24,552 nt of DNA. It comes from Thermoplasmata archaeon (GTDB taxonomy: Archaea > Thermoplasmatota > JAKEGO01). The notes under the pieces were generated by a model, which was not told the origin of the DNA, did no database searches, and saw nothing but the letters and a program-made list of their open reading frames with translations. The DNA lies in the NCBI GenBank assembly GCA_022615805.1, contig JAKEGO010000101.1:1-24552 (forward strand), written 5' to 3'. The translations under genes and the position numbers were made by a program. This document shows, piece after piece, positions 1 to 7,858 of this stretch; position 1 is the stretch's first letter, and each line of letters begins with the position of its first letter.

Positions 1-1714
1 GGAGCACGCCGTTGAACCTCGCGGGCTTGATGTTGAGGATGAAATCGGAGACTTCGGTCACGGAGCCGCGGTACACGTCGATGTTCTTCTTCTCGTTCTC
101 CTGTGGCTCCTCGAAGCCCTCTGCCTCGACCGTGACCGTGTAGTCGCCGGGCGCGATCCCGCTGAAGAAGTAATAGCCGTCCCTGTTCGTGGCCTGGGCG
201 TAGGACGTGCCCTCGAGGATGACGGTGGCGCCCTCGATGTACCTGACCTTGGACTCCTTCATCGTCACGACGAAGCCGTGCAGCCCGCCCTGGAAGAAGA
301 GCATCAGCCTCTTCATTATCGCGTCGCGGTCCCTCTCGTCGTTTATCCCCTCGAAGCCGAAAGAGAGGAAGACGACGTTGAACGTGTTGCCCTCGTAGCG
401 GGTCCCGCCGAGGTCGGCGCCGTCGAACAGGAACACTGGGTCGGCCTCCCTGGCCGTCACGTTGTCCACGTAATCCTGGTTTCGCGCGCCGTTTCCCGCG
501 CCGTTGAGCGAGATGTCGAGGCTCAATCCGGAGCCGATCGGGTCGTTCGCCCCCTCGAGGGTGGTGGCGTACGTCGTTCCGTTGCTGAAGTCGACCTGGA
601 GCTTGCTGTGAAGGAAGGTCCTGCCCCAGGCGGTCTGCTCCAGTCCGGCGGCTATGTTCTTCCCGCTCAGGAGGATCGAGCGTTTGTCCGTCGCCTGGCC
701 GGATCCCATGTAGGTCGTCAACGCCTCGACCTCGTCCTGGTCCAGGAAGCCCTCGGGCTCGGACCATAGGATGACGGGGTAATTGGCCATGTCGCCCGCG
801 GAGACCGGATCCTCGCGTGCGACCTGGATGTCGAAGGTGTATTCGGCGGCCTCGAGGGAGTCGGAGAAGTAGTTGACGACGCTGTCCTTCGCTTCCTCCG
901 CACCGTCCACGACCAGCATCCCGGAAACGACCCGCGTCCTGGTCACCGCGTCGTCCGTGATGTCGGCGCCCAGGCTGGACGTCGCGGAGAGGTTGATCAG
1001 CGCGACGTCCCTGGCGCCCGCCTGGGTGGCCTTCACGCGCAGGCGGACCTCCACGGTCTCGCTGGCTCCGACGGTGATCTCGTCGATCTCAGCGTTCGAG
1101 TCGTCGAGCACGTTGACGTCCCATGCGTTGGGGTTGAATTCCGATACGTTGAGTTCGTACGTGTCATCCAGCGTCCCCTCGTTGGCGAGGTCGAACCTGA
1201 ACACGGCGGAGGCTCCGCGGGCGATCGTCTGCTCTTCCGGTTCTCCGCCCATGATAGCGAGGTCGACCTCCGCGCGATGGACGGTCATCACGCTGCTGTT
1301 GTCCACGTTGTCGTTGCTCGACGAGTCGACCTGGACCTGGAGGAGGTGCTCCCCCGGCGGCTCTGTGCCAGTCCAGTTGACGGTGGCGTACCTCGTCTCG
1401 CCCGACTGGATCGTACCGATGACGACCGTGTCGATGAACTCCCCCTCGTCACGGAATGTAACCTCGACATTGGTCACTACGCGGGTGGGGGTCGTGTCCT
1501 CGACACGGACGGTGGCGTTGATCGTGTAATTCTGGTCGATGAGGACCCATGTCGTCCTGTTCCCTGCCGTATCGTAGAAGTAGATCTCGTCGACCGTGAC
1601 GGTGGGATTGACCAACCCGGCCGCGTTCGCGGCGCCGCAAATCGCGAGGGGCGCGAGGAGAACGGCCATCATGATCATTGGCGATCCCGAGAACTTGCGG
1701 GGGTTCATCTTCAT
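1..1714 (-). CDS. Secreted multidomain surface protein, C-terminus cut by window edge
   Basis: The reading frame is open from the ATG at 1714 to the left edge (571 codons, no stop), so the protein is partial. A signal peptide is visible: a short basic N-terminus, then a hydrophobic core (MMAVLLAPLAI) ending near residue 31. Residues of roughly 35-145 and 150-250 look like two beta-sandwich domains of the CARDB/immunoglobulin type with many N-x-S/T sequons. Residues of about 270-480 resemble a class I amidotransferase-like (ThuA/GATase1-like) fold, with VILWSEPEGFLDQDEVEAL and an RSILLSGKNIA strand. Residues of about 486-545 form a carboxypeptidase-regulatory-like beta domain (GATVILEG, NRDGYYFFSGIAPGDYTV). 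No catalytic triad can be assigned. A TATA box 26 bp before the expected transcript start places this gene under its own promoter, separate from the larger surface protein upstream. An extracellular structural or adhesive role is inferred. Confidence 0.85.
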   Translation of the reverse strand, partial: MKMNPRKFSGSPMIMMAVLLAPLAICGAANAAGLVNPTVTVDEIYFYDTAGNRTTWVLIDQNYTINATVRVEDTTPTRVVTNVEVTFRDEGEFIDTVVIGTIQSGETRYATVNWTGTEPPGEHLLQVQVDSSSNDNVDNSSVMTVHRAEVDLAIMGGEPEEQTIARGASAVFRFDLANEGTLDDTYELNVSEFNPNAWDVNVLDDSNAEIDEITVGASETVEVRLRVKATQAGARDVALINLSATSSLGADITDDAVTRTRVVSGMLVVDGAEEAKDSVVNYFSDSLEAAEYTFDIQVAREDPVSAGDMANYPVILWSEPEGFLDQDEVEALTTYMGSGQATDKRSILLSGKNIAAGLEQTAWGRTFLHSKLQVDFSNGTTYATTLEGANDPIGSGLSLDISLNGAGNGARNQDYVDNVTAREADPVFLFDGADLGGTRYEGNTFNVVFLSFGFEGINDERDRDAIMKRLMLFFQGGLHGFVVTMKESKVRYIEGATVILEGTSYAQATNRDGYYFFSGIAPGDYTVTVEAEGFEEPQENEKKNIDVYRGSVTEVSDFILNIKPARFNGVL

Positions 1715-1951
1715 CACTTCACTGGCATTTCGGGGTGTCTATATAAAATATTTGTGGAAAGAGGTGCGAATCTGCGGAAAAGGGCGTTCCAACGCAGGGG
1801 GACGCTGATTTCGGCAGGGCATTGGGCAAAAGGGGCGGTCGGGGATCGCCTTCCCGTGCCGACCGACGCCCGCGGAGCCCGGGCGACGGCGCGGAGCCGT
1901 CGTTCGCCGCGGGAGCGAGGCGCCATCCCTTCCCGGGGGCGAACTGCTCGT
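1715..1951. other. Intergenic gap between the two surface-protein genes
   Basis: This GC-rich spacer lies between two minus-strand genes. Apart from the TATA box near 1744 and short minus-strand T stretches (for example near 1826-1830 and 1783-1786) that could end the upstream transcript, I see no gene or strong structure. Open frames crossing it in several registers lack coding character. Confidence 0.4.
1740..1748 (-). promoter_or_regulatory. TATA box for the partial surface-protein gene
   Basis: On the minus strand the sequence reads TTTTATATA, centred near 1744. With the usual archaeal spacing the transcript would start near 1718, four bases before the ATG at 1714, so the mRNA would be almost leaderless. 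No good Shine-Dalgarno sequence precedes the start, which fits. Confidence 0.6.
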
Positions 1952-4900
1952 TCACGGGGCGGTGGGTCCCCTTTGGCGCGGACGGCGCGCGGGCGGCACC
2001 TGCCGCTGCGCGCTCCTGGGGGCCCGGGTCCGGACGGGGGCCGTCCCCTTGGCAGAGGGACGCGCTGGCGCCCGCCCGACAGGGGCGGCCGGACGGGGCG
2101 GCCTCCCCGAAGAGGGGGCGGGTTCCTCATCGGCCTCCTCACCGGCCCGGGTTCGCGGCCGTCCGAGCGCTCTCAGGCGATGGACCAACGGGTCCCGCGA
2201 CCCCTTCGGGACGAGTAAAAGGACGAGAGCGATGGCCAGCACGACCGCCACGAGCGCGATGAGCACGGTATCGAGCAATATCAGCCATCCGATGTCGTCG
2301 TGCCTTCCGACTGACAGGGTCTGCGCCCGCCCGGGACCCGGCGTCCCGGTGAGGTAACGCGCCCCGTGGACGCCGTCGCTCGCCTCGAAGTAGAAGACGT
2401 AGGTGCCCCGCCCCAGGCGGGTCTGGAAGACGTACTGGCCGTCCGACGCGACGCCGCTGTCCAGGCGCATGTCGTACCGCCTGCCCTGGACGTGGACCTG
2501 GATGTTCGAAGGGGGGCTCCCCTCCGGGTCCCTGTACCAGACGGTGAAGGTGAACGTCGTCTCGTCATCGCCGTCTGGTGGAGAAACGACGCCCAGGCTC
2601 AGTGTGGGAGGCACGTCCTTGTACAGGAAGACGACCGTGAAGTTCCGCCAGTCCGTCAGCCCTTCCGGGTCGCGGACGAAGATCGATACCGGGTAGGTGC
2701 CGGCCTGCTCGTTGGACGGGAGGCCGCTGAGGGAGCCGTCGGTCGACAGGTAGAGGAAGTCCGGGCCGGTCAGTATCTCCCATTCGAGCGGGTCCCCGTC
2801 CGGGTCCACGCCCGTGAAGTTGACCAGGTACGGTTCGGTGCAGTTCGCGATGACGACCGCCTCGCCCTCGATCCGCGGCGGATCGTTGACGTTCTGGACG
2901 TAGAGGACGAAGGGGACCGACGCCGTGCCCCCGTTGCCGTCCGATACCGTGACCTCCACCTCGTGCCCGCCGAAGTCCGCGTCCCCGGGGGTCCCCCATA
3001 GTATGCCGGTGGCCGGGTCGAGCGTCAGCCATGACGGCCCGACGAGGCTCCACGTTTCGGGCTGGTCGGTGCTGTTGAAGTCGATGCGGTAGAAGGCGTC
3101 CTCGACCGTCCGGAGCCTCGGGAGGACGGGCGAGATCGCTGGAGGGCGGTTCTCGACCAGAAGAGAGATGTTCAGGTGACCGGTGAGCCCCAGGACGTCG
3201 GTGGCCGTGACGTTCGCGAACCAGAGGCCGACGTCGGCGTTGGCCGGAGTCCCCTCGAGCCACCGGGAGGTCGTGTTGAACCTGAGCCACGGGGCATCGG
3301 TCTCGAAGCCCCATGCAGATATCGGCTCGTCCCACTCGGCGCTGACGGGGAGGCCGAACGGCTCATCCTCCGACAAGGGCGGTACGTAGGGGACGACCAG
3401 CGATGGCGCCGCGTTAAGCACCTCCACCGTGAAGTTGATGGAGGCCAGCCCGCCGAAACCGTCGTTCACCGATATGTTGACGTAGAAGATGCCCAGGTCA
3501 GCGGGGGAAGGGGTGCCCCAGAGGATCTGGGAACCGGCATCGAAGGCGAGCCACGACGCGTTGGACGTGATGGACCAGGTCGTGTGCGCCCCGTCGTCCG
3601 TGGACGCCATATGGACCTCGTAGGGGTGGCGCTCCAGCACCTCCAGCGGAGGGTCGGTCAGAATGGCCGGTGGCGAGTTGAACACCTGGATCGCGGTATG
3701 GACGATGTCCGTCCCGTTGTTGCCGTCGAGGAGGGCGATCGTGACGTTGTACGCCCAGGGCGAGACGTCGTCGTTCCTCGGGGCGCCGGAGATCGTGCCA
3801 GAGCCGCTCTCGATGGAGAGCCACCCTGGCCCGCCGAGCTGCCACGATACATCGCCGTCGTCGGACGACAGCATGACGAAGTCAAGTGTCTCCCGCTCCC
3901 TGATGAAGCTGGGCGGCAGGTTGAGTATCGCTGGCGGGGTGTTCACGACGAATATCGAGACGTTGAGCCTCCCCGATCCGCCGTTGCCGTCGTCGGCGAC
4001 TATGGACACTGGCCATATGCCGACGTGGACGTTGCTCGGCGTGCCGCCGAGCCATCCCGTCGCGTTGACGGACAGCCATGTCGCCACCGTCTGGAGGGAC
4101 CATGTGACGTCCGGGTCGTCGGATGAGTCGATGTCGAACCCGTAGGCCGAATCCTCGAGCACCTTCCCCGGGGGCACGGTGGTGATGACGGGAGCGACGT
4201 TCAGGACCTCGAGCTCGAACCTGAACGGGGTAGAGCCCCCATGGCCGTCGTCCGCCGTCACGGTCACGTTCCACGTTCCGACGTCCCGGTTCATCGGTGT
4301 CCCGGACAGGCGGGCGATCGTCCTGCCGTGCCCGGGGGCGTAATACGACGCCATTGACAGCCACGGGGCATCCGTGTCGAGCGACCACGACACGGGCTCG
4401 TCCGTGCAGTTGAACCACGCGATGTAATCCTCGTCCTCGAGCGCCGTCACCGGTGGGAATGCCACCACCGATGCCGGGACGTTCGTCACGTTCACCTCGA
4501 ACGAGATGACCCCGACGCCCCCATGTCTGTCGGTGGCAGTGACGTTCACGGTAGAGACTCCCACGTCGGCGTTGGCCGGCGTGCCCCTCATCGTGCCGTT
4601 CGCGTCGATGGAGAGCCAAGGCGCGCCCTCGATCGCCCACGTGACGTTCTGGTCCGAGGCGTTCATGTCGTACTCGTACGGCTGGTCCTCGCGCGCGAGG
4701 GCGGGCGGCGTGCCCACCAGCTCCGGGGGGACGTTCTCGACGATGAGTGTGACGTTCCGCCGCGCGAACGCGCCCCACATGTCGGTGACCTTCACATCGA
4801 GGAAATACGTCCCCACGTCGCTGTCGGTCGGGATTCCCCGGAGGACGGTGCCGATGTCCTGGAGCCAGAGGGCGTCGGTCGTGATCTCGAGGACCGTGCC

Positions 4901-7492
4901 CGTCCCGTTGTCCGTGAAGTTCAGCGCCTCCGAGAAGGACGAGCCCTCCTTCGCCGCCAATGGGTCATCGATGGTCAGCACGGGCGGGAGGTTCCGCACC
5001 CGGAGGGTGAAGTTGTGAAAATCGAGACCCCCCTTGCCGTCCCGGACCGACACGTTCACGAAGAAGGACCCGACGTCCCAGTTGTCCGGCGTCCCGGAGA
5101 GGATGCCGTCGGCGCCGCCGATCCCGAGCCACGAAGCGTTCGTCAGCAGGGACCATGTCACGTCGGGGTCGTCCGTGCTGTCGTAGTCCGTGAGGTACGC
5201 CTCGTCCTGCCACACGTTGGCGTCGTCCGCGGTCGTGATGGTCAGGGGAACGTTCCGCACCTCGAGGACGAAGAGGTGGAAGTCCGTCCCGCCGTTCCCA
5301 TCAACGACGCTGACGTTCACCCACCACAGGCCGACGTCCGCGTTCCCTGGGTCGCCGCTCAGGACGGCAGTACCTGTATCGAAGTCAAGCCAGGTCGCGT
5401 TCGATGCGAAGTACCATGCCGCGCCGGCCCCGTCGTCCGCCGAAGCGTAATCGACCTCGTAGTGCGCGTCCTCGTAGGCCACGGTGACGTCGGCCGTGAG
5501 TATCGTCGGAGGGGTGTTGTTCACGGTGACGTTGAACGACCGGCTGTAGTTTCCGGAGAAGGGGTCCTCTATCCGGATGTCGACCTGGTACGTGCCGACA
5601 TCCCCGTTGTCAGGCACGCCGTAAAGGTCCTTAGGCCCGGACTGCCACTGAAGCCATCCGGCGGTCGTGTTCACGTACCACGCCACCGGGTCCCCGTTGT
5701 CGTCGACATGGACGTAGTGGCGCGAGTAGAGGGCATCCTCGTCGATCCATGTCGTGTCGCCCTCGGGAACGTAAGGCGGGATGTTGAGGACCGCCCTCCG
5801 GTTGACGCTACCAGCGACGGCGCGGACGAAATCGCCCCACCTGCTCCCCAGGACCATTGCGTCCTCGTCGGACGCGGCGCTCGCGAGGAAATGGCCTCGG
5901 TAGACGCCCGTCGCACCCCCGGTCTCGAGGAGGGGGACCAGGACCCCGCGCCCGTCGGAGGACGAGTTCACCCGCACCCATGCCACGTCGGGGAGCGGTC
6001 CGCCGGTGGAGCCCGTTGCGTCGATGTATATCGGGGCGTTCTTCCTCAGGAAGAAGCCGGACTCTGCCGAGCCGTTCTGCTGGAACGCGATGGAGCCGAT
6101 CGAGGGAGCCACGTTGCTCTCCCGCGAATCGATCACGACGACACCCCCCTGGGCGACGGTCGTGTTCGCCCAGGGCGCGGTGGCGATGACGTCGAAGAGG
6201 CGGTCGCCGTCCATGTCACCGGAGCACAGGGCATAGCCGAGGGAGCCGTTGTATGTGCCGTTCTCGACCCACCCGTCGGAGAAATTGCCCTCGCGCCACG
6301 GAGCGAGCACCGAATAGGCACCGCGCCCTCCGCCGGCCATCGGGGCACCTACGACTATCCCGCCGGTGAGGGACCTCTCGAAGACCGCCGCCACGATGGA
6401 CCGCCCGCACCGGTCGTCCGCGCCTTCCGCGTGGATGGTCCTGTTGGCCAGGGTCGACGCCGGTACCTCCGCGCCCCAGGGTTCGCCCCCGCGCATGACG
6501 AACGCCCTTCCGGCGCCTCCTGGCGCCCCGAGCAGGATGTCGCCGATGCCGTCGCCATCGACGTCCACGCCGGCCGAGACCGCCCATCCCAGGAGGGCGC
6601 CGTCCGTTCCGCCTCTGAAGGAAGCGTTCAGCGACTTCGCCTCCCGTCTGTCGGAGAATTCGGGCCATGGGCCCGCGCGGCCGTAGCAGATGTAGGCGAC
6701 CCCCTCCCGGTCGTGGAGGATGTTCTTCCACGGGGCGCCGATCAGGATGTCGGAGCGGCCGTCCGCGTTGACATCGCCGCACGAGACGTTGAATCCGAGG
6801 CCGTGGCCGGTCGTCGAGCCCCGGTAGTGGGAGTCGGCCTTGTTGACGCGCGTGTCCATGTTCCACCCGGAAGCCTTGCCGAAAACGATGTAGATGGAGC
6901 CCGCGTCCACGACATCCGTGTCCACGTACGGGGACGCTATGACCACGTCGTCGTAACCATCACCGTCGACATCCCCGCACGCCAGGGCGCTGCCCACGCG
7001 GTCGCCGTTGTCGAGGCCCAGGTAGGAGGCGTTGGCCGAGTAAAGCGATGACGCGGAGGGGAACGTTCGCCGCCCGAAGACGATGTATACCTGGCCCGCG
7101 TTCGGGTATGACCCGTCGCTGTACGGGCTCCCGATGACGAGATCGTCGATGCCGTCGCGGTCGAGGTCCCCAGCCGCAAGGGCCCATCCAGCGTTGTCGT
7201 GCGCCGCCTCGCCGTACCATACGCTGTCCGCATCCGTCGAGTCGAGGTCCGATGTGATGGGTCCAAGGAAGACCAGGACCGCGCCCCTGTTCGTCGAAGA
7301 GGCGTCCCAGAATGGCGCCCCCACGGCGAGGTCGTCGGACCCGTCACCATCGAAGTCCCCGACTGCCACCGAATGGCCGAACCCGGAAGACGCCTGCGTC
7401 CCCTCGATGGCCTGCGACGCGGCACCCTGGAGGGACAGCATTGCCGCGGAGACCAGGAGGACCATCGCGAGCGGGCGGAGCGGCACCTTCAT
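1952..7492 (-). CDS. Giant secreted adhesin: FG-GAP propeller plus 12 cadherin-like domains, membrane anchored
   Basis: This is an 1846-aa exported protein. The frame opens earlier (7705), but the ATG at 7492 starts a clear signal peptide (MKVPLRPLAMVLLVSAAML) and sits where a TATA box predicts the transcript start, so I chose it. Residues of about 35-455 hold seven FG-GAP repeats; most carry a DxDGDGxxD calcium-binding-type loop followed by (I/V)GAP or ASP, as in integrin alpha beta-propellers. The sixth repeat is degenerate. Residues of about 570-1625 hold twelve related domains of about 85-95 residues with the pattern WL-(x)n-G-x-(L/I)-x-GTP-x-(N/D)-x-DVG-x-(W/Y)-x-VNV-x-(V/A)-x-D-x-x-GG, matching the cadherin-like He_PIG/dystroglycan type. 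A different beta domain, a transmembrane helix (LLDTVLIALVAVVLAIALVLLL, about 1734-1757) and a basic Pro/Arg/Ala tail follow. Many N-x-S/T sequons suggest glycosylation. The inferred role is cell-surface adhesion or envelope structure. Confidence 0.9.
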   Translation of the reverse strand: MKVPLRPLAMVLLVSAAMLSLQGAASQAIEGTQASSGFGHSVAVGDFDGDGSDDLAVGAPFWDASSTNRGAVLVFLGPITSDLDSTDADSVWYGEAAHDNAGWALAAGDLDRDGIDDLVIGSPYSDGSYPNAGQVYIVFGRRTFPSASSLYSANASYLGLDNGDRVGSALACGDVDGDGYDDVVIASPYVDTDVVDAGSIYIVFGKASGWNMDTRVNKADSHYRGSTTGHGLGFNVSCGDVNADGRSDILIGAPWKNILHDREGVAYICYGRAGPWPEFSDRREAKSLNASFRGGTDGALLGWAVSAGVDVDGDGIGDILLGAPGGAGRAFVMRGGEPWGAEVPASTLANRTIHAEGADDRCGRSIVAAVFERSLTGGIVVGAPMAGGGRGAYSVLAPWREGNFSDGWVENGTYNGSLGYALCSGDMDGDRLFDVIATAPWANTTVAQGGVVVIDSRESNVAPSIGSIAFQQNGSAESGFFLRKNAPIYIDATGSTGGPLPDVAWVRVNSSSDGRGVLVPLLETGGATGVYRGHFLASAASDEDAMVLGSRWGDFVRAVAGSVNRRAVLNIPPYVPEGDTTWIDEDALYSRHYVHVDDNGDPVAWYVNTTAGWLQWQSGPKDLYGVPDNGDVGTYQVDIRIEDPFSGNYSRSFNVTVNNTPPTILTADVTVAYEDAHYEVDYASADDGAGAAWYFASNATWLDFDTGTAVLSGDPGNADVGLWWVNVSVVDGNGGTDFHLFVLEVRNVPLTITTADDANVWQDEAYLTDYDSTDDPDVTWSLLTNASWLGIGGADGILSGTPDNWDVGSFFVNVSVRDGKGGLDFHNFTLRVRNLPPVLTIDDPLAAKEGSSFSEALNFTDNGTGTVLEITTDALWLQDIGTVLRGIPTDSDVGTYFLDVKVTDMWGAFARRNVTLIVENVPPELVGTPPALAREDQPYEYDMNASDQNVTWAIEGAPWLSIDANGTMRGTPANADVGVSTVNVTATDRHGGVGVISFEVNVTNVPASVVAFPPVTALEDEDYIAWFNCTDEPVSWSLDTDAPWLSMASYYAPGHGRTIARLSGTPMNRDVGTWNVTVTADDGHGGSTPFRFELEVLNVAPVITTVPPGKVLEDSAYGFDIDSSDDPDVTWSLQTVATWLSVNATGWLGGTPSNVHVGIWPVSIVADDGNGGSGRLNVSIFVVNTPPAILNLPPSFIRERETLDFVMLSSDDGDVSWQLGGPGWLSIESGSGTISGAPRNDDVSPWAYNVTIALLDGNNGTDIVHTAIQVFNSPPAILTDPPLEVLERHPYEVHMASTDDGAHTTWSITSNASWLAFDAGSQILWGTPSPADLGIFYVNISVNDGFGGLASINFTVEVLNAAPSLVVPYVPPLSEDEPFGLPVSAEWDEPISAWGFETDAPWLRFNTTSRWLEGTPANADVGLWFANVTATDVLGLTGHLNISLLVENRPPAISPVLPRLRTVEDAFYRIDFNSTDQPETWSLVGPSWLTLDPATGILWGTPGDADFGGHEVEVTVSDGNGGTASVPFVLYVQNVNDPPRIEGEAVVIANCTEPYLVNFTGVDPDGDPLEWEILTGPDFLYLSTDGSLSGLPSNEQAGTYPVSIFVRDPEGLTDWRNFTVVFLYKDVPPTLSLGVVSPPDGDDETTFTFTVWYRDPEGSPPSNIQVHVQGRRYDMRLDSGVASDGQYVFQTRLGRGTYVFYFEASDGVHGARYLTGTPGPGRAQTLSVGRHDDIGWLILLDTVLIALVAVVLAIALVLLLVPKGSRDPLVHRLRALGRPRTRAGEEADEEPAPSSGRPPRPAAPVGRAPARPSAKGTAPVRTRAPRSAQRQVPPARRPRQRGPTAP

Positions 7493-7513
7493 CCCGCGTA
7501 TATTTCCCTCCGG

Positions 7514-7521
7514 ATATATTA
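7514..7521 (-). promoter_or_regulatory. TATA box for the giant adhesin gene
   Basis: The minus strand reads TAATATAT centred near 7517. The predicted transcript start (about 7491-7492) coincides with the ATG at 7492, so the mRNA is probably leaderless. This also argues against the upstream in-frame start at 7705. Confidence 0.65.
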
Positions 7522-7719
7522 CGATGCTGGAATGGCACGTGACATTGGCCGTTGGGCCGGCATAAGGGCATAGGAGGGCCGCAGGGCCGCCCGACCTGCA
7601 CCGGCGCAATGTCCAGAAAGGACGACGAGGATCAGCGATGGGGCCAACCGGTGCACTATTGACCTGGGAATTGCCTCGATGGTCACTGAACTCATTCGGG
7701 AACAAGGCACTACCACTTT

Positions 7720-7740
7720 GATCAAGGAAGACTTGATCAG
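7720..7740. repeat. Perfect short hairpin, 8-bp arms
   Basis: TGATCAAG, the spacer GAAGA, then CTTGATCA form a perfect 8-bp inverted repeat around a 5-nt loop. It could be a protein-binding palindrome or an RNA hairpin. It follows the sequence TACCACTTT, which also begins the tract just after the guaAb stop on the other strand. Confidence 0.55.
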
Positions 7741-7795
7741 TCCCGGCCTACCCGCCTCAGATACCTTCACAACGAAGGGTAGTCCCTTTTTGTTC

Positions 7796-7857
7796 ACCAC
7801 TTTTTCCTGAAGTGCCATCTGCAGGAGGCTTATGCCATTTACTCAAGAAAAAGTGGT
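7796..7857. repeat. 62-bp inverted-repeat unit next to the guaAb stop
   Basis: ACCACTTTTTC (7796-7806) and its exact complement GAAAAAGTGGT (7847-7857) bound a 40-bp centre. The similarity continues imperfectly inward: CCTGAAGTGCCAT on one side, and CTTGAGTAAATGGCAT when the other side is reverse-complemented. The right arm starts one base beyond the guaAb stop codon. Possible roles are a terminator-linked cruciform or the remnant of a small mobile element. Confidence 0.6.
7847..7852 (-). terminator. Oligo-T terminator after guaAb
   Basis: On the minus strand a T5 tract starts seven bases after the TAA of guaAb (TACCACTTTTTC). Archaeal RNA polymerase commonly terminates at such T runs without a hairpin. 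The T run is also part of one arm of the surrounding inverted repeat. Confidence 0.45.
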
Positions 7858-7858
7858 A

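Larger units (their letters stand above)
7493..7858. other. Intergenic region of lower GC with inverted repeats
   Basis: This region lies downstream of guaAb and upstream of the adhesin gene, both on the minus strand. It holds the adhesin TATA box, a small perfect hairpin (7720-7740), an 11-bp inverted repeat (7796-7806 and 7847-7857) and the likely guaAb terminator. A 99-codon minus-strand frame (7519-7818) crosses it, but I see no family resemblance, and its 3' part overlaps the adhesin promoter. Its AT-richer part is unlike the neighbouring coding DNA, suggesting foreign or decayed sequence. Confidence 0.5.

Noticed and set aside
4523..7051. 842-codon plus-strand open frame
   Set aside because: It is antisense to the adhesin, whose FG-GAP and cadherin-like repeats are unmistakable. 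The frame is a by-product of high GC and repeated codon use and resembles no protein.
7493..7705. Upstream extension of the adhesin frame to 7705
   Set aside because: It would bury the signal peptide 71 residues inside the protein and conflicts with the TATA box that places the transcript start at 7492.
7519..7818. 99-codon minus-strand frame between guaAb and the adhesin
   Set aside because: It has no family resemblance and no ribosome-binding site, and it overlaps the adhesin promoter and the inverted repeats. It may be a decayed fragment, but I cannot support a gene.
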